A stretch of 64,000 bases of DNA from assembly GCA_016711325.1 (NCBI GenBank), contig JADJTH010000001.1, forward strand, positions 62,001 to 126,000, in the 5' to 3' direction. The notes under the pieces were generated by a model. That model worked only from the letters and a program-made list of their open reading frames with translations, ran no database searches and was not told where the DNA came from. Shown one piece after another: positions 50,644 through 60,471 of this stretch. The position numbers were made by a program, and so were the translations under genes. Origin of the DNA: Nigerium sp. (GTDB taxonomy: Bacteria; Actinomycetota; Actinomycetes; Propionibacteriales; Propionibacteriaceae). Position 1 is the first letter of the stretch; the number at the start of each line of letters is the position of its first letter.

Positions 50644-51248
50644 CGCTCGCGGTCCGCTTCGCCGGGGGGCTGGCGGTCACGCTCGCCCTCACGGCGACCG
50701 GGCTGGGCCTCCCCGCCGCGGCGGCCCCCGACCAGGCCGATCGCTCGTGCCCGGGCGTGTGGGTGGTCGTCACCGACCACGAGGCGCGCTGCGCGCCCGA
50801 ACACGCCACCGGCAAGGCCGCCCTGCACAGCGCCGGCTTCGCGGTGAGAGATCGGTCGCCCAACTTCCTGTGCCAGATCGACGGCGCGCCGGCGACGTGC
50901 ACGCTGCGCCCGTCGGCCTATTGGTCCTACTGGCAGGCGTCCGTGAACGAGGACGGCACCTGGGGCGACTGGGTCTATTCGCAGACCGGCTACGCCCAAT
51001 CCAGACCACGCCAGGGCGACGCCGAGGGCTGGGCCTTCGGCGACGGCTCCCAGGCACCGCCGACTCCTCCGACATCCACGGCGTCCGCACCGGCGCTTGT
51101 CGAGCCGGCCTCGGCGACCCCGCCCTCGCAGGCGCCCGCCGAGGGGGCCTCCGGGGGTGCCGGCGGCGTGCTGGTGACGCTGGGCGTCCTCGCCGCGGGC
51201 GGCGGCGCGCTCGGCGTGTGGGTGCTTCGTCGACGCCGCGGCGCCTGA
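50640..51248 (+). CDS. Secreted membrane-anchored small-domain protein (DUF4430-like)
   Basis: 202 residues from a GTG overlapping the previous stop. It has a signal peptide (FAGGLAVTLALTATGLGLPA), one compact domain with Cys pairs (DRSCPGVWVVV, RCAPEHATGKAALHSAGF, FLCQIDGAPATCTL) and an aromatic stretch SYWQASVNEDGTWGDWVYS ending EGWAFGD, then a Pro/Ser linker and a C-terminal anchor (VLVTLGVLAAGGGALGVWVL). The aromatic motif resembles DUF4430 and its relatives, the fold of the C-terminal domain of transcobalamin. Together with the preceding protein it could form a two-part cobalamin binder. Confidence 0.65.
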   Translation: MTLAVRFAGGLAVTLALTATGLGLPAAAAPDQADRSCPGVWVVVTDHEARCAPEHATGKAALHSAGFAVRDRSPNFLCQIDGAPATCTLRPSAYWSYWQASVNEDGTWGDWVYSQTGYAQSRPRQGDAEGWAFGDGSQAPPTPPTSTASAPALVEPASATPPSQAPAEGASGGAGGVLVTLGVLAAGGGALGVWVLRRRRGA

Positions 51249-51250
51249 TC

Positions 51251-52327
51251 ATGCATCCCTGGGCGTGGTGGGCGTGGGCCCTCGGTGTGGCGGCGGCCGT
51301 CTCGATGACGACCAACCCGCTGCTGCTCGCGCTCATCGCGCTCGGCCTGATCGCGGTCATCCTGCTGCGCCGCACCGACGCGCCGTGGGCGCGCTCGGTC
51401 GCCGCCTACTTCGTGCTGGCCGGGGTCATCATCGGCATCCGACTGTTCTTCCAGGTACTGCTCGGCGGGAGCGTCGGCGGCACGGTCATTCTCACGCTGC
51501 CCGAGATCCGGCTTCCCGCCTGGGCGGCCGGCATCCGGCTCGGCGGAGCGGTCACGGCCGAGGGCCTGGCCTGGGCGGTCTACGACGCGCTGCGCCTGTC
51601 GGTCATGCTGCTGTGCCTCGGAGCGGCGAACAGCCTGGCCAACCCCCGGCAAGCGCTGCGCAGCGTGCCCGCGGCGCTCTACGAGGCTTCCGTGGCCGTC
51701 GTCATCGCGCTGTCGGTCGCGCCGCAACTCGTCGAATCCACGCAGAGGGTCCGCCGTGCGCGGCGACTGCGGGGCGGGACGTCGTCGGGGTTGGGCACGG
51801 TCACCGCGGTCGTGATCCCCGTGCTGGCGGACGCGATCGACCGGTCGCTGCGGCTGGCCGCGGGCATGGAGGCCCGCGGGTTCGGCCGCTCGCGCACCGG
51901 CCAGGGCACCTCCGCCGCGCTCACCGCCATGCTGGCTGCGGCGGCGCTGGCGGCGACCGTCGGCGTCTTCCTGCTGCTCGGCGCCCCCGAGTTCACCGCT
52001 GCCGGCGCGGGCATGCTGCTCGCAGGCATCCTGGGCACGGTCCTCGGTCTGCGCCGCTCGGGCCGCGCGCTGGGCGTCACCCGCTACCGGCCCCAACCCT
52101 GGACCGGGCGCGACACGCTGCTCGCCGTGTGCGGAGCCACCGCCGCGGCGGCACCCGCGCTGGCCACCGCGTCCGGCCGACCCGCCCTGTTCGACGCGTT
52201 CAACCCGTCCGTCAACCCGCTGGTCTGGCCGACCCTGCATGGGGTGATGATCCCCGTGGTGGCCATGGTGCTCGCGCCGCTGGCCGTCACCTCCCCGCCC
52301 GGCGCATCCTCCAGGAGGGTCTCGTGA
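51251..52327 (+). CDS. ECF transporter transmembrane (T) component
   Basis: 358 residues with six or more membrane helices. The two Ala-Arg-Gly-type coupling motifs that contact the ATPases are visible as RRARRLRGG and AAGMEARGFGR (about residues 170-215). It matches the CbiQ/EcfT family. It begins 3 bp after the secreted protein gene and ends at a GTGA overlap with the ATPase gene. Confidence 0.85.
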   Translation: MHPWAWWAWALGVAAAVSMTTNPLLLALIALGLIAVILLRRTDAPWARSVAAYFVLAGVIIGIRLFFQVLLGGSVGGTVILTLPEIRLPAWAAGIRLGGAVTAEGLAWAVYDALRLSVMLLCLGAANSLANPRQALRSVPAALYEASVAVVIALSVAPQLVESTQRVRRARRLRGGTSSGLGTVTAVVIPVLADAIDRSLRLAAGMEARGFGRSRTGQGTSAALTAMLAAAALAATVGVFLLLGAPEFTAAGAGMLLAGILGTVLGLRRSGRALGVTRYRPQPWTGRDTLLAVCGATAAAAPALATASGRPALFDAFNPSVNPLVWPTLHGVMIPVVAMVLAPLAVTSPPGASSRRVS

Positions 52328-53916
52328 TCCGCTTCGACGACGTCTCGCTCACCTACGCCGGCGCGTCCGGCCCCGCCCTCGCGGGGGTCACCTTCACGAT
52401 CGAGGAGGGCGATCTCGCGGTGGTCGTGGGCCGCACCGGCACGGGCAAGTCCACCCTGCTGGGCGCGATCAACGGCCACGTGCCGCACTTCACCGGCGGC
52501 GTGATGGCCGGCGAGGTCACGGTCGCCGGGCGTTCGACCCGCACCCATCGTCCGCGCGACCTGGCCGACGTCGTGGGCTGGGTCGGCCAAGACCCGCTCG
52601 CCGGCTTCGTGACCGACACGGTCGAGGACGAGATCGCCTACGGCATGGAGCAGCTGGGCACGGCGCCTGCGGCGATGCGCAAGCGCGTCGAAGAGACCCT
52701 CGACCTGATGGGCATCGCCGACCTGCGCGCCCGACCGCTCGCCGATCTGTCCGGTGGCCAGCAGCAGCGCGTCGCGATCGCCGCGGTGCTCGCCGCCCAG
52801 CCCCGCGTCGTCGTGCTGGACGAACCCACGTCGGCGCTCGATCCGACGGCCGCGCAAGATGTCTTGTCGGCCATCACGACCCTCGTCCACGAGGTGGGCC
52901 TCACCGTCGTCCTCGCCGAGCACCGCCTGGAGCGCGTCCTGCACCAGGCCGACACACTCGTGTGGTTGCCCTCCGGACGCCGCGACGCGATCGTCGGGCC
53001 ACCCGCCGAGATCCTGCTCGACTGCGACGTCCGCCCGCCGCTGGCCCAGTTGGCCACCGCCCTCGGCTGGCATGCCGTTCCGGCGTCCGTGCGCGACGCC
53101 CGCCGCCGCGCCCAGCGCGAGCGCATCACGGTGACGGCGCCCACCGACGCGCCGATCTCGCGCGGGCCGGTCCGGGCGCGCGTGAGCGACCTGCGTGTCG
53201 CCTACGGCAGCACCGTCGCGGTCAACAGCGTCAGCCTCGACCTCCACGGCGGTGAGGTGACCTGCCTGATGGGACGCAACGGCGCCGGCAAGTCGTCGCT
53301 GTTGTGGGCCATGCAGGGCGCAACGGCGAGCACGGGCGGCGTCGAGATCGACGGCACCGACCCCCGTCCCCTGTCCGCCGCACGGGCCCGCGCACTGGTC
53401 AGCCTCGTTCCTCAGACGGCGGCGGATCTGCTCTATCTGCCCTCGGTCGGCGCCGAGCTCGCGCAGGCCGACCGCGAGTCGAGCCGCCCGACAGGGACGA
53501 CCGCCACCCTGCTGTCCAGGCTGGGTGCCGACCTACCGGTGGACGCCGACCCCCGCGACCTCTCCGAGGGGCAGCGGCTCGGCCTGGTGCTGGCGATCCA
53601 ACTGGCGGCCGGCCCGGGCGTGCTCGCCCTGGACGAGCCGACGCGAGGCCTCGACTACGCCATGAAAGATCGCCTGGCGCAAATCCTGGCTGATCTGGCC
53701 GCGCAGGGTCGCTCGATCGTGGTGAGCACGCACGACGTGGAGTTCGCGGCCGCGGCCACCCAGCGCACGATCGTCATGGCGGACGGCGACGTGATCGCGG
53801 ACGGGCCGACCCGGGAGGTCTGCACCAGCTCCCCGGTCTTCGCGCCGCAGGCCGCCAAGGTGTTCGCGCCGACACCGGTGCTGGTGGCGAGCGAGCTGTT
53901 CACGGTGGCGCCATGA
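52324..53916 (+). CDS. ECF transporter ATPase, two ABC domains in one chain
   Basis: 530 residues. Domain 1 has Walker A VVGRTGTGKSTLLGA, signature LSGGQQQRVAIAA and Walker B VVLDEPTSALDP. Domain 2 has GRNGAGKSSLLWAM, signature LSEGQRLGLVLA (degenerate) and VLALDEPTRGLD, H-loop VVSTHD. The fusion replaces separate EcfA1 and EcfA2 and makes the module non-symmetric. It energises uptake with the T and S components encoded on either side. Confidence 0.92.
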   Translation: MIRFDDVSLTYAGASGPALAGVTFTIEEGDLAVVVGRTGTGKSTLLGAINGHVPHFTGGVMAGEVTVAGRSTRTHRPRDLADVVGWVGQDPLAGFVTDTVEDEIAYGMEQLGTAPAAMRKRVEETLDLMGIADLRARPLADLSGGQQQRVAIAAVLAAQPRVVVLDEPTSALDPTAAQDVLSAITTLVHEVGLTVVLAEHRLERVLHQADTLVWLPSGRRDAIVGPPAEILLDCDVRPPLAQLATALGWHAVPASVRDARRRAQRERITVTAPTDAPISRGPVRARVSDLRVAYGSTVAVNSVSLDLHGGEVTCLMGRNGAGKSSLLWAMQGATASTGGVEIDGTDPRPLSAARARALVSLVPQTAADLLYLPSVGAELAQADRESSRPTGTTATLLSRLGADLPVDADPRDLSEGQRLGLVLAIQLAAGPGVLALDEPTRGLDYAMKDRLAQILADLAAQGRSIVVSTHDVEFAAAATQRTIVMADGDVIADGPTREVCTSSPVFAPQAAKVFAPTPVLVASELFTVAP

Positions 53917-54731
53917 CCCGCGTCCTCGATCCACTGCCACGAACCACGCTCGACTCCGGAGCCGTGTCCGCCGCGGCCGTCAGCATGCGCGCGCGGGTCA
54001 TGCTCGTGCTGACCGCCGTCGTGGGACTGATCGCCTTCGCCTGGCCGCTGTTCTTCACGCCGGGCTCGGCCGTCGACCCGTTGCAGGCGCCGCTGCTGTT
54101 CGCATTGGTGCTGCCGCTGGTGCTGGCCGTGGTGGTGTCGGAGCTGACCGGCAACGGGATGGACGTCAAGGGCCTGGCGCTGCTCGGCGTCCTTTCCGCG
54201 GTGGGGGCCGTTCTGCGCCCGATCGGGACCGGGACGGCCGGCATGGAGCCGATCTTCTTCCTGCTCATCCTCGGGGGGCGCGCCTTCGGGCCGGGCTTCG
54301 GCTTCGCCCAGGGTGCGATCACGATGTTCGCCTCCGCCCTGCTCACCGCCGGCGTCGGGCCCTGGCTCCCCTATCAGATGGTCGCAGCCGGCTTCGTCGG
54401 GCTCGGCGGCGGCTTCCTGCCGCGCGCCCGCGGGCGGGTGGAACTAGCGCTGTTGGCGGCCTGGGGCCTGGTGTCCGCGTTCGTGTACGGCTGGCTGATG
54501 GACTTCGCGTTCTGGCCGTTCGGCATCGGGCCGTCCACGCAGTTCTCCTTCGACCCGCACGCCGACATCGCCGCGAACCTGCACACGTTCGTGTTGTACA
54601 ACCTGGCGACATCCATGGGATGGAACCTCGGACGGGCGCTCACCACCGTCGCGCTCATCGTCCTGCTCGCTCCTGGCCTGTTGCACGTGCTGCGGCGGGC
54701 CGCGCGTCGCGCCGCCTTCGCGCCGCGCTGA
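53913..54731 (+). CDS. ECF transporter substrate-binding (S) component, probable cobalamin/precursor
   Basis: 272 residues from an ATG overlapping the ATPase stop. About six to seven helices (MLVLTAVVGLIAFAWPLFF, LLFALVLPLVLAVVVSEL and others) with the loop FFLLILGGRAFGPGFGFAQG, a short conserved segment of ECF S proteins. The family with WLPYQMVAAGFVGLGGGFLP is the one found in B12-regulated actinobacterial ECF operons. The riboswitch makes a corrinoid the best guess; sequence alone cannot exclude another cofactor precursor. Confidence 0.8.
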   Translation: MTRVLDPLPRTTLDSGAVSAAAVSMRARVMLVLTAVVGLIAFAWPLFFTPGSAVDPLQAPLLFALVLPLVLAVVVSELTGNGMDVKGLALLGVLSAVGAVLRPIGTGTAGMEPIFFLLILGGRAFGPGFGFAQGAITMFASALLTAGVGPWLPYQMVAAGFVGLGGGFLPRARGRVELALLAAWGLVSAFVYGWLMDFAFWPFGIGPSTQFSFDPHADIAANLHTFVLYNLATSMGWNLGRALTTVALIVLLAPGLLHVLRRAARRAAFAPR

Positions 54732-54812
54732 GGGTTTGGTGCACCAGAGGGAGGGAATAGGCTGGCCATGGTGTCAGTTGCACCGGACACATCCCGACGA
54801 GAGGAAGACCCG

Positions 54813-55424
54813 ATGACGTACGCCCTTCCGGAGCTCGAGTACGACTACGACGCCCTTGAGCCGCACATCAGCGCTCAGATCATGGAATTGCATCACAGCA
54901 AGCATCACGCCGCCTACGTGGCGGGTGCCAACACGGCGCTCGAGAAGCTGGCCGAGGCCCGCGAGACCGGGAGCTTCGCCGCCGTCAACAAGCTCGAGAA
55001 GGATCTCGCCTTCCACCTCGGCGGGCATGTCAACCACTCGGTGTTCTGGAAGAACATGTCGCCCGACGGCGGCGGCGAGCCCGACGGCGAGGTCGGCGCG
55101 GCCATCGACGAGTTCTTCGGTTCGTTCGGCGGCTTCCAGACCCAGTTCAACGAGGTCGCCAACGGCATCCAGGGCTCCGGCTGGTCGATGCTGGTGTGGG
55201 ACACGCTGGGCCAACGCCTGAACATCAACCAGCTCTTCGACCAGCAGGGCAACCTGCCGGTGGGCCAACTGCCGATCCTGCAGCTCGACATGTGGGAGCA
55301 CGCGTTCTACCTGCAGTACAAGAACGTCAAGGGTGACTACGTCAAGGCGTGGTGGAACGTCGTCGACTGGGTGAACGTCGCCGAGCGCCTCGCCGCGGCT
55401 CGCGCCACGTCGATCAGCTACTGA
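54813..55424 (+). CDS. sodA: Superoxide dismutase, Fe/Mn family
   Basis: 203 residues from ATG 54813 (GAGAGGAAG upstream). Metal ligands lie in [13 protein letters not shown] (His), [12 protein letters not shown] (His) and [14 protein letters not shown] (Asp, His). [10 protein letters not shown] and the Gln/His specificity positions do not let me choose Fe or Mn with certainty; propionibacterial enzymes are often cambialistic. A strong hairpin follows. Confidence 0.94.
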   Translation: MTYALPELEYDYDALEPHISAQIMELHHSKHHAAYVAGANTALEKLAEARETGSFAAVNKLEKDLAFHLGGHVNHSVFWKNMSPDGGGEPDGEVGAAIDEFFGSFGGFQTQFNEVANGIQGSGWSMLVWDTLGQRLNINQLFDQQGNLPVGQLPILQLDMWEHAFYLQYKNVKGDYVKAWWNVVDWVNVAERLAAARATSISY

Positions 55425-55445
55425 GCATTTCTCAGTCCGCATCCA

Positions 55446-55490
55446 GCGGCCGTCCCCGGCGTCCTTCGTACGGACGCCGGGGACGGCCGC
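55446..55490 (+). terminator. Terminator hairpin after sod
   Basis: GCGGCCGTCCCCGGCGTCC pairs perfectly (19 bp) with GGACGCCGGGGACGGCCGC around TTCGTAC, 21 bp after the stop. There is no U-tract. Confidence 0.8.
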
Positions 55491-55605
55491 GTTCGGGGGT
55501 CGCGCCGCCGGCAACCCTGATGAAATCCTGAGATTCAACTTGCGCATTTCTCAGTATTGGCCGATAGTTGAAGGAGCTAGTGCTCACCACGTCAGGAGTT
55601 CCGTC

Positions 55606-56469
55606 GTGCCCCTCTCAACCAAGCTCGTGGCGATCGCGGCCAGCACCCTGGTGCTCGGCAGCGGGGTCGGCATCGCCATCGCCTCCACACAAGGCCAGCA
55701 GACTCCGCCCGTCATCGCTCAGCCGGCGATCGCCGACACGGCGATCCGGATCTGGGCCGACAACACGACCCACGTGGTTCGCCTGAATGAACCCACCGTC
55801 GCCACCGCGCTCGCCGCCGCGCACATCCAACTCTCCGAGACCGACCGGGTGACCCCGGCCCTCGACACGGCGCTCAACGGCGACAAGGTGGTCTCGGTGA
55901 TCCGCGTGGACGTTGCGCAGGAGACCCAGCAGGTCGCGCTCGAGTTCTCCTCCACCCAGGTCAAGGACGAGACGCTGGCCAAGGGCAAGAAGAAGGTCAA
56001 GACCAAGGGCGAGGAGGGCGTTCGCGAGGACGTGGTCGAGACGGTCACCGTCAACGGCGTCGTCGAGTCGAGCACCGTCTTGTCGCAGACCGTGACCAAG
56101 GAGCCGGTCAACGAGGTGGTGCTCGTCGGCACCAGCACCGCGCCCGCGAGCTCCGGCGCGACCTCCCGGTCGAGCGACCGCACCAGCGCCGGCGTGACGA
56201 CGGGCTCGAGCGGCGCGGGTATCGACCTGTCCCGCGCCGACATGTGGGACCGGATCGCCCAGTGCGAGTCGGGTGGCCGCTGGAACATCAACACCGGCAA
56301 CGGCTACTACGGCGGTCTCCAGTTCGCCAATGCCTCGTGGAGCTCCAACGGCGGCCTCGATTTCGCGGCGCGCGCCGATCTGGCGACCCGCGCCGAGCAG
56401 ATCACCGTGGCCAACAGGTATTATGCAAAGGCGGGCCTACAGCCCTGGGGATGCCGCCACGCGGCGTGA
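55606..56469 (+). CDS. rpf: Resuscitation-promoting factor (DUF348-G5-Rpf)
   Basis: 287 residues from GTG 55606, with AGGAG 7 bases upstream; an upstream in-frame TTG lacks a site. A signal/anchor helix (LVAIAASTLVLGSGVGIAIA) is followed by a DUF348 unit (IRIWADNTTHVVRLNEPT), a G5 domain (VRVDVAQET-like start to NEVVLVGT), a Ser/Thr linker and a C-terminal Rpf lysozyme-like domain with DRIAQCESGGRWNINTGNG (catalytic Glu) and GLQFANASW. It cleaves peptidoglycan outside the cell and promotes growth from dormancy. Length and order match RpfB-like proteins with one DUF348 instead of three. Confidence 0.92.
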   Translation: MPLSTKLVAIAASTLVLGSGVGIAIASTQGQQTPPVIAQPAIADTAIRIWADNTTHVVRLNEPTVATALAAAHIQLSETDRVTPALDTALNGDKVVSVIRVDVAQETQQVALEFSSTQVKDETLAKGKKKVKTKGEEGVREDVVETVTVNGVVESSTVLSQTVTKEPVNEVVLVGTSTAPASSGATSRSSDRTSAGVTTGSSGAGIDLSRADMWDRIAQCESGGRWNINTGNGYYGGLQFANASWSSNGGLDFAARADLATRAEQITVANRYYAKAGLQPWGCRHAA

Positions 56470-56525
56470 TCCCCAACGTTTCTTCGGGCGGCGCGGCGCC
56501 CCCTCCCCCTAGTCGCGTCGCCCGG

Positions 56526-56585
56526 AGCTCACACAGACCGAGAACCCCGGCCCTGATGGGCCGGGGTTCTCGGTCTGTGTGAGCT
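56526..56585. terminator. Bidirectional terminator between rpf and rplQ
   Basis: A 28-bp perfect inverted repeat (from AGCTCACACAGACCGAGAAC to its mirror) with a TGAT loop separates two convergent genes. It can act on both strands. Confidence 0.85.
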
Positions 56586-56590
56586 GTCGA

Positions 56591-57067
56591 TCAGGCTTCG
56601 TCGGTGTTCCCTGCAGGCGCCTGCTCGGCGACCGGCTCCGCCTTGGCGGCCGGGATGCGCGCGGGCTTGACGCCGGCGCCCTTCGCCTTGGTCTTGCGGG
56701 ACTCCTCGACCGACTCAGTCACGATCTCGATCACGGCCATCGGGGCGTTGTCGCCCTGACGATGACCGATCTTGGTGATCCGGGTGTAGCCGCCGTCGCG
56801 TCCGGCCATCTTCGGGGCGATCTCGGTGAACAGGACGTGCACGACGCCCTTGTCCGTGATCGTCTGCAGCACGATCCGCCGGTTGTGCAGATCGCCGCGC
56901 TTGGCCTTGGTGATCAGCTTCTCGGCAAGCGGACGGACGCGCTTGGCCTTGGCCTCGGTGGTGGTGATCCGGCCGTGCTCGAAGAGCTGGCTGGCGAGGT
57001 TGGCCAGAATGATCCGCTGATGGGCCGGGCTTCCGCCGAAGCGGGGGCCCTTCGTGGGCGTGGGCAT
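56591..57067 (-). CDS. rplQ: 50S ribosomal protein L17
   Basis: 158 residues. The core [40 protein letters not shown] and [20 protein letters not shown] is L17. A ~40-residue Ala/Lys/Pro-rich C-terminal tail is the actinobacterial extension. It is last gene of the alpha operon. Confidence 0.97.
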   Translation of the reverse strand: MPTPTKGPRFGGSPAHQRIILANLASQLFEHGRITTTEAKAKRVRPLAEKLITKAKRGDLHNRRIVLQTITDKGVVHVLFTEIAPKMAGRDGGYTRITKIGHRQGDNAPMAVIEIVTESVEESRKTKAKGAGVKPARIPAAKAEPVAEQAPAGNTDEA

Positions 57068-57088
57068 GGTGTGAATCTCCTAGCGGTA

Positions 57089-58105
57089 TCAGAACTGGTC
57101 GTTGTCAGCGGCGAATTCGTCGGGCTCGTCGTCGTAGCCGCCCAAGGCAGCCAGCGGATCGAAGCCGGGAGCCGAGTCCTTCAGGGACAGGCCCATCTCG
57201 TGGAGGCGCAGCTTGACCTCCTCGATCGACTTGGAACCGAAGTTCCGAATGTCGAGAAGGTCCTGCTCGGAGCGGGAAACCAGCTCGGACACGGTGTGGA
57301 TGCCCTCGCGCTTGAGGCAGTTGTAGCTGCGCATCGTGAGCTTGAGCTCCTCGACCGGCAGCGCCATGTCGGCCGCGTACTGCTCGTCGACCGGCGACGG
57401 GCCGATCTCGATGCCCTCGGCGTCCAGGTTGAGTTCGCGGGCGAGCCCGAACAGCTCCACGAGGGTCTTGCCGGCGGACGCCACGGCGTCGCGCGGGGTG
57501 ATCGCCTGCTTGGTCTCGACGTCGACGATCAAGCGGTCGAAGTCGGTGCGCTGCTCGACGCGAGTCGCCTCCACCTTGTAGGTGACCTTCAGCACGGGGC
57601 TGTAGATCGAGTCGACCGGAATGCGTCCGATCTCGGAGTCGAGGTTCTTGTTCTGGGTGGCCGACACGTAGCCGCGGCCGCGCTCCACGACGAGTTCCAT
57701 ATCGAGCTTGCCGGTCGCGTTCAGAGTCGCGATGTGCAACGCCGGGTTGTGGATCTCGACCCCGGCGGGCGGCGCGATGTCGGCGGCGGTCACGGCGCCG
57801 GCCCCCGCCTTGCGCAGGTACATGGTGACCGGCTCGTCCTCTTCGGACGACAGCACCAGCTGCTTGACGTTGAGGATGATCTCGGTGACGTCCTCGACGA
57901 CGCCCGGAACCGTGGAGAACTCGTGCTGGTTACCGTCGACCTTGATACTGGTGACGGCCGCGCCCGGAATGGACGACAGCAGCGTGCGGCGCATCGAGTT
58001 ACCGAGGGTGTAGCCGAAGCCGGGCTCGAGCGGCTCGATGACGAAGCGCGACCGATACTCGGACACGACCTCTTCGGTCAGCGTGGGACGCTGTGCGATC
58101 AGCAT
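57089..58105 (-). CDS. rpoA: DNA-directed RNA polymerase subunit alpha
   Basis: 338 residues from ATG 58105. N-terminal domain: [21 protein letters not shown]-terminal domain: [20 protein letters not shown] and [20 protein letters not shown], which binds UP elements and activators. Intact. It is separated from rpsD by 124 bp with two stem-loops. Confidence 0.98.
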   Translation of the reverse strand: MLIAQRPTLTEEVVSEYRSRFVIEPLEPGFGYTLGNSMRRTLLSSIPGAAVTSIKVDGNQHEFSTVPGVVEDVTEIILNVKQLVLSSEEDEPVTMYLRKAGAGAVTAADIAPPAGVEIHNPALHIATLNATGKLDMELVVERGRGYVSATQNKNLDSEIGRIPVDSIYSPVLKVTYKVEATRVEQRTDFDRLIVDVETKQAITPRDAVASAGKTLVELFGLARELNLDAEGIEIGPSPVDEQYAADMALPVEELKLTMRSYNCLKREGIHTVSELVSRSEQDLLDIRNFGSKSIEEVKLRLHEMGLSLKDSAPGFDPLAALGGYDDEPDEFAADNDQF

Positions 58106-58148
58106 GTATCTGTTTCCTCTCCACCGCCCACTATTTGACGGTGACAAG

Positions 58149-58220
58149 CGGGTCCGACGCCTTGCCGGACCCGAACCGTTGGCGCAGTGGTGGGGCGGGG
58201 GCGCTCCCCCGCCCCACCAC
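58149..58220 (-). promoter_or_regulatory. Two stem-loops in the rpsD-rpoA gap
   Basis: Stem 1 (58149-58173): CGGGTCCG pairs with CGGACCCG. Stem 2 (58187-58220): GTGGTGGGGCGGGGG pairs perfectly (15 bp) with CCCCCGCCCCACCAC around CGCT. They lie between genes that are usually co-transcribed. They could attenuate read-through into rpoA or be a processing site; no U-tract is present. Confidence 0.6.
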
Positions 58221-58229
58221 CAGCGATGA

Positions 58230-58835
58230 TTACTTCGAGTACAACTCCACGATCAGCTGCTCGTTGACGTCGATCGTGATCTGATCGCGCGTCGGGAGCT
58301 GGTGAACGAGGATCCGCATCCGGTTCGGGCGCACGGTGAGCCACGCCGGAACGACGCGCTCGTGGTGGAGCTCGCGGGCGATGATGAACGGGTCCAGGTT
58401 GAGCGACTTCGGCTTGACGTCGATGATGTCGTACGCCGTCACGCGATAGCTGGGGATGTTCACCTTCTTGCCGTTGACCAGGAAGTGTCCGTGGACGACG
58501 AGCTGGCGGGCCTGGCGCCGCGTCGAGGCGAAGCCGGAGCGATACACGACGTTGTCGAGACGCGACTCGAGAATCTGCAGCAGCACCACACCGGTCTTGC
58601 CGGGCTTGCGCACGGCCTCTTCGTAGTAGCGGCGGAACTGCTTCTCGAGGACGCCGTAGGCGAAGCGCGCCTTCTGCTTCTCACGGAGCTGGAGCAGGTA
58701 CTCCGACTCCTTGATGCGGCCGCGGCCGTGCATACCCGGAGGGTAGGTACGGCGCTCGAACGCCTTGTCGTTGCCCACCAGGTCGGTGCCGAGGCGGCGG
58801 GACTTCTTGGTGATGGGGCCTGTGTAACGGGCCAT
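58230..58835 (-). CDS. rpsD: 30S ribosomal protein S4
   Basis: 201 residues. [20 protein letters not shown] start; [20 protein letters not shown]; and the S4 RNA-binding domain [20 protein letters not shown]. It has no zinc Cys pattern (C- form). S4 is a primary 16S rRNA binder and in many bacteria a translational regulator of this operon. Confidence 0.98.
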   Translation of the reverse strand: MARYTGPITKKSRRLGTDLVGNDKAFERRTYPPGMHGRGRIKESEYLLQLREKQKARFAYGVLEKQFRRYYEEAVRKPGKTGVVLLQILESRLDNVVYRSGFASTRRQARQLVVHGHFLVNGKKVNIPSYRVTAYDIIDVKPKSLNLDPFIIARELHHERVVPAWLTVRPNRMRILVHQLPTRDQITIDVNEQLIVELYSK

Positions 58836-58861
58836 GGTTGATCAGTCCTTCTCTCTCGGGC

Positions 58862-59284
58862 TCAGACGCGACGGCGCTTCGGCGGACGGCAGCCGTTGTG
58901 CGGCACCGGGGTCACATCGGAGATCGGACCGATCTCCAGGCCCAGCGCGCCGAGCGAACGGATGGCGGTCTCGCGACCGGAGCCGGGGCCCTTCACGAAG
59001 ACATCCACGCGCTTCATGCCATGGTCCATGGCACGGCGTCCGGCGGCCTCGGCGGCCATCTGGGCAGCGAACGGTGTCGACTTGCGGGAACCCTTGAAGC
59101 CGACGGTGCCGGCGGACGCCCACGCGATCACGGCACCGGTCGGGTCGGTGATCGAGATGATGGTGTTGTTGAACGTGCTCTTGATGTGGGCCTGCCCGGA
59201 GACGATGTTCTTCTTCTCCTTGCGGCGAATCTTGTTCTTCGCTGCGGCGGCGGCCTGAGCCTTGGTACGACCTGCGGTGGCCAT
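58862..59284 (-). CDS. rpsK: 30S ribosomal protein S11
   Basis: 140 residues. It has a Lys/Ala-rich N-terminus, then [37 protein letters not shown], and C-terminal [18 protein letters not shown], which is canonical S11. It is in the rpsM-rpsK-rpsD order. Confidence 0.98.
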   Translation of the reverse strand: MATAGRTKAQAAAAAKNKIRRKEKKNIVSGQAHIKSTFNNTIISITDPTGAVIAWASAGTVGFKGSRKSTPFAAQMAAEAAGRRAMDHGMKRVDVFVKGPGSGRETAIRSLGALGLEIGPISDVTPVPHNGCRPPKRRRV

Positions 59285-59320
59285 TGCTTGTGTTGTTCTC
59301 CTGGTCTCTCAGGCGCCGCG

Positions 59321-59695
59321 TCAGCGGGCCTTCTTCTTGCCGGCGACAGCCTTCTTCTTGCCCTTGCGCGTGCGGGCGTTCGTCCGCGTGCGCTGCCCGC
59401 GGACCGGAAGGCCCATGCGGTGGCGGCGGCCCTGGTAAGAGCCGATCTCGATCTTGCGGCGGATGTCCGCGGCGACGGTACGACGGAGGTCGCCCTCCGT
59501 CTCGTAGTTCGCCTCGATGAAGTCACGCATCGCGACGAGCTGCTCGTCGGTCAGGTCCTTCACGCGAATGTCGCCGCTCACGGCGGTGGCGACCAGGATT
59601 TCCGTGGCACGGGTGCGACCGATGCCATAGATGTAGGTGAGGCCGATCTCCACGCGCTTCTCGCGGGGCAGATCGACACCGATGAGACGTGCCAT
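59321..59695 (-). CDS. rpsM: 30S ribosomal protein S13
   Basis: 124 residues. [32 protein letters not shown] and the basic tail [20 protein letters not shown] are S13 motifs. The 231 bp upstream to rpmJ contain no gene I can support; they may hold a secondary promoter. Confidence 0.98.
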   Translation of the reverse strand: MARLIGVDLPREKRVEIGLTYIYGIGRTRATEILVATAVSGDIRVKDLTDEQLVAMRDFIEANYETEGDLRRTVAADIRRKIEIGSYQGRRHRMGLPVRGQRTRTNARTRKGKKKAVAGKKKAR

Positions 59696-59927
59696 CAGGC
59701 GGTTCCCTTTCCATTGTCAGGCCCTTGATCGGGCCGCGAAGGTGTGCGGCGTGCGGCGTCCCGTGCGCCTGAGCGCGGGCCCCGGCCTTCGTCCGGGGGT
59801 GGATCCGAGGGGGCTGGCGTGCGAAGAGTGTTCCTCCGCGCCCGTCTCGGGTGTGCCGTCACGTTGTTTCAGTGGTGTTGGAGGGGCTCCAACGGGTGAT
59901 TGCGTCCCTCCTGCCACACGTCGGGGC

Positions 59928-60041
59928 TCAGCCCTGGCGCTGCTTGTGGCGAGGGTTCTCGCAGATCACCATCACGCGACCGTGCCGGCGGATCACCTTG
60001 CACTTGTCGCAGATCTTCTTCACGCTCGGCTGGACCTTCAT
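59928..60041 (-). CDS. rpmJ: 50S ribosomal protein L36
   Basis: 37 residues, [20 protein letters not shown] followed by [17 protein letters not shown]. It is the zinc-binding (C+) form with the CxxC-x12-C-x4-H pattern. The gene is easily missed because of its size. It is positioned between infA and rpsM as in most bacteria. Confidence 0.97.
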   Translation of the reverse strand: MKVQPSVKKICDKCKVIRRHGRVMVICENPRHKQRQG

Positions 60042-60114
60042 CGAGCTACTTTCTCTCGGTGCTGGGCAGCGCGCCGCACTGCACCAACGTGGATGGATTC
60101 GTTGAGAACGTCGG

Positions 60115-60336
60115 TCACTTGTGGCGGTAGACGATGCGACCGCGAGTGAGATCGTACGGGGACAACTCCACGACCACCCGGTCAGCAGGGAGGATGCGAA
60201 TGTAGTGCTGCCGCATCTTTCCGCTGATGGTCGCGAGCACCCGGTGCTTGTTGGTCAGCTCCACGCGGAACATCGCATTGGGCAACGCCTCGACGACGGT
60301 GCCCTCCATTTCGAGGGCTCCTTCTTTCTTGGCCAT
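60115..60336 (-). CDS. infA: Translation initiation factor IF-1
   Basis: 73 residues from ATG 60336. [40 protein letters not shown] and [20 protein letters not shown]: the OB-fold protein IF-1. First gene of the cluster; the 135 bp upstream should carry the promoter. Confidence 0.97.
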   Translation of the reverse strand: MAKKEGALEMEGTVVEALPNAMFRVELTNKHRVLATISGKMRQHYIRILPADRVVVELSPYDLTRGRIVYRHK

Positions 60337-60471
60337 GATCTCCTTGGTACAACGTACTTCCTCACCTGAGGACCCAGGTGACCGACATGCCATGCTACTC
60401 CAGGGCAGGCGAGGCCCCCAAATCCGCCCTGGCCAGGCGCCCGAGACGGGGCCGGCAGCGCCCGCCCGGCC

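Noticed and set aside
50423..53916. Long overlapping frames across the ECF operon as giant proteins
   Set aside because: The upstream parts are Arg/Pro-rich shadows; real genes are set by GTGA/ATGA overlaps and recognisable domains.
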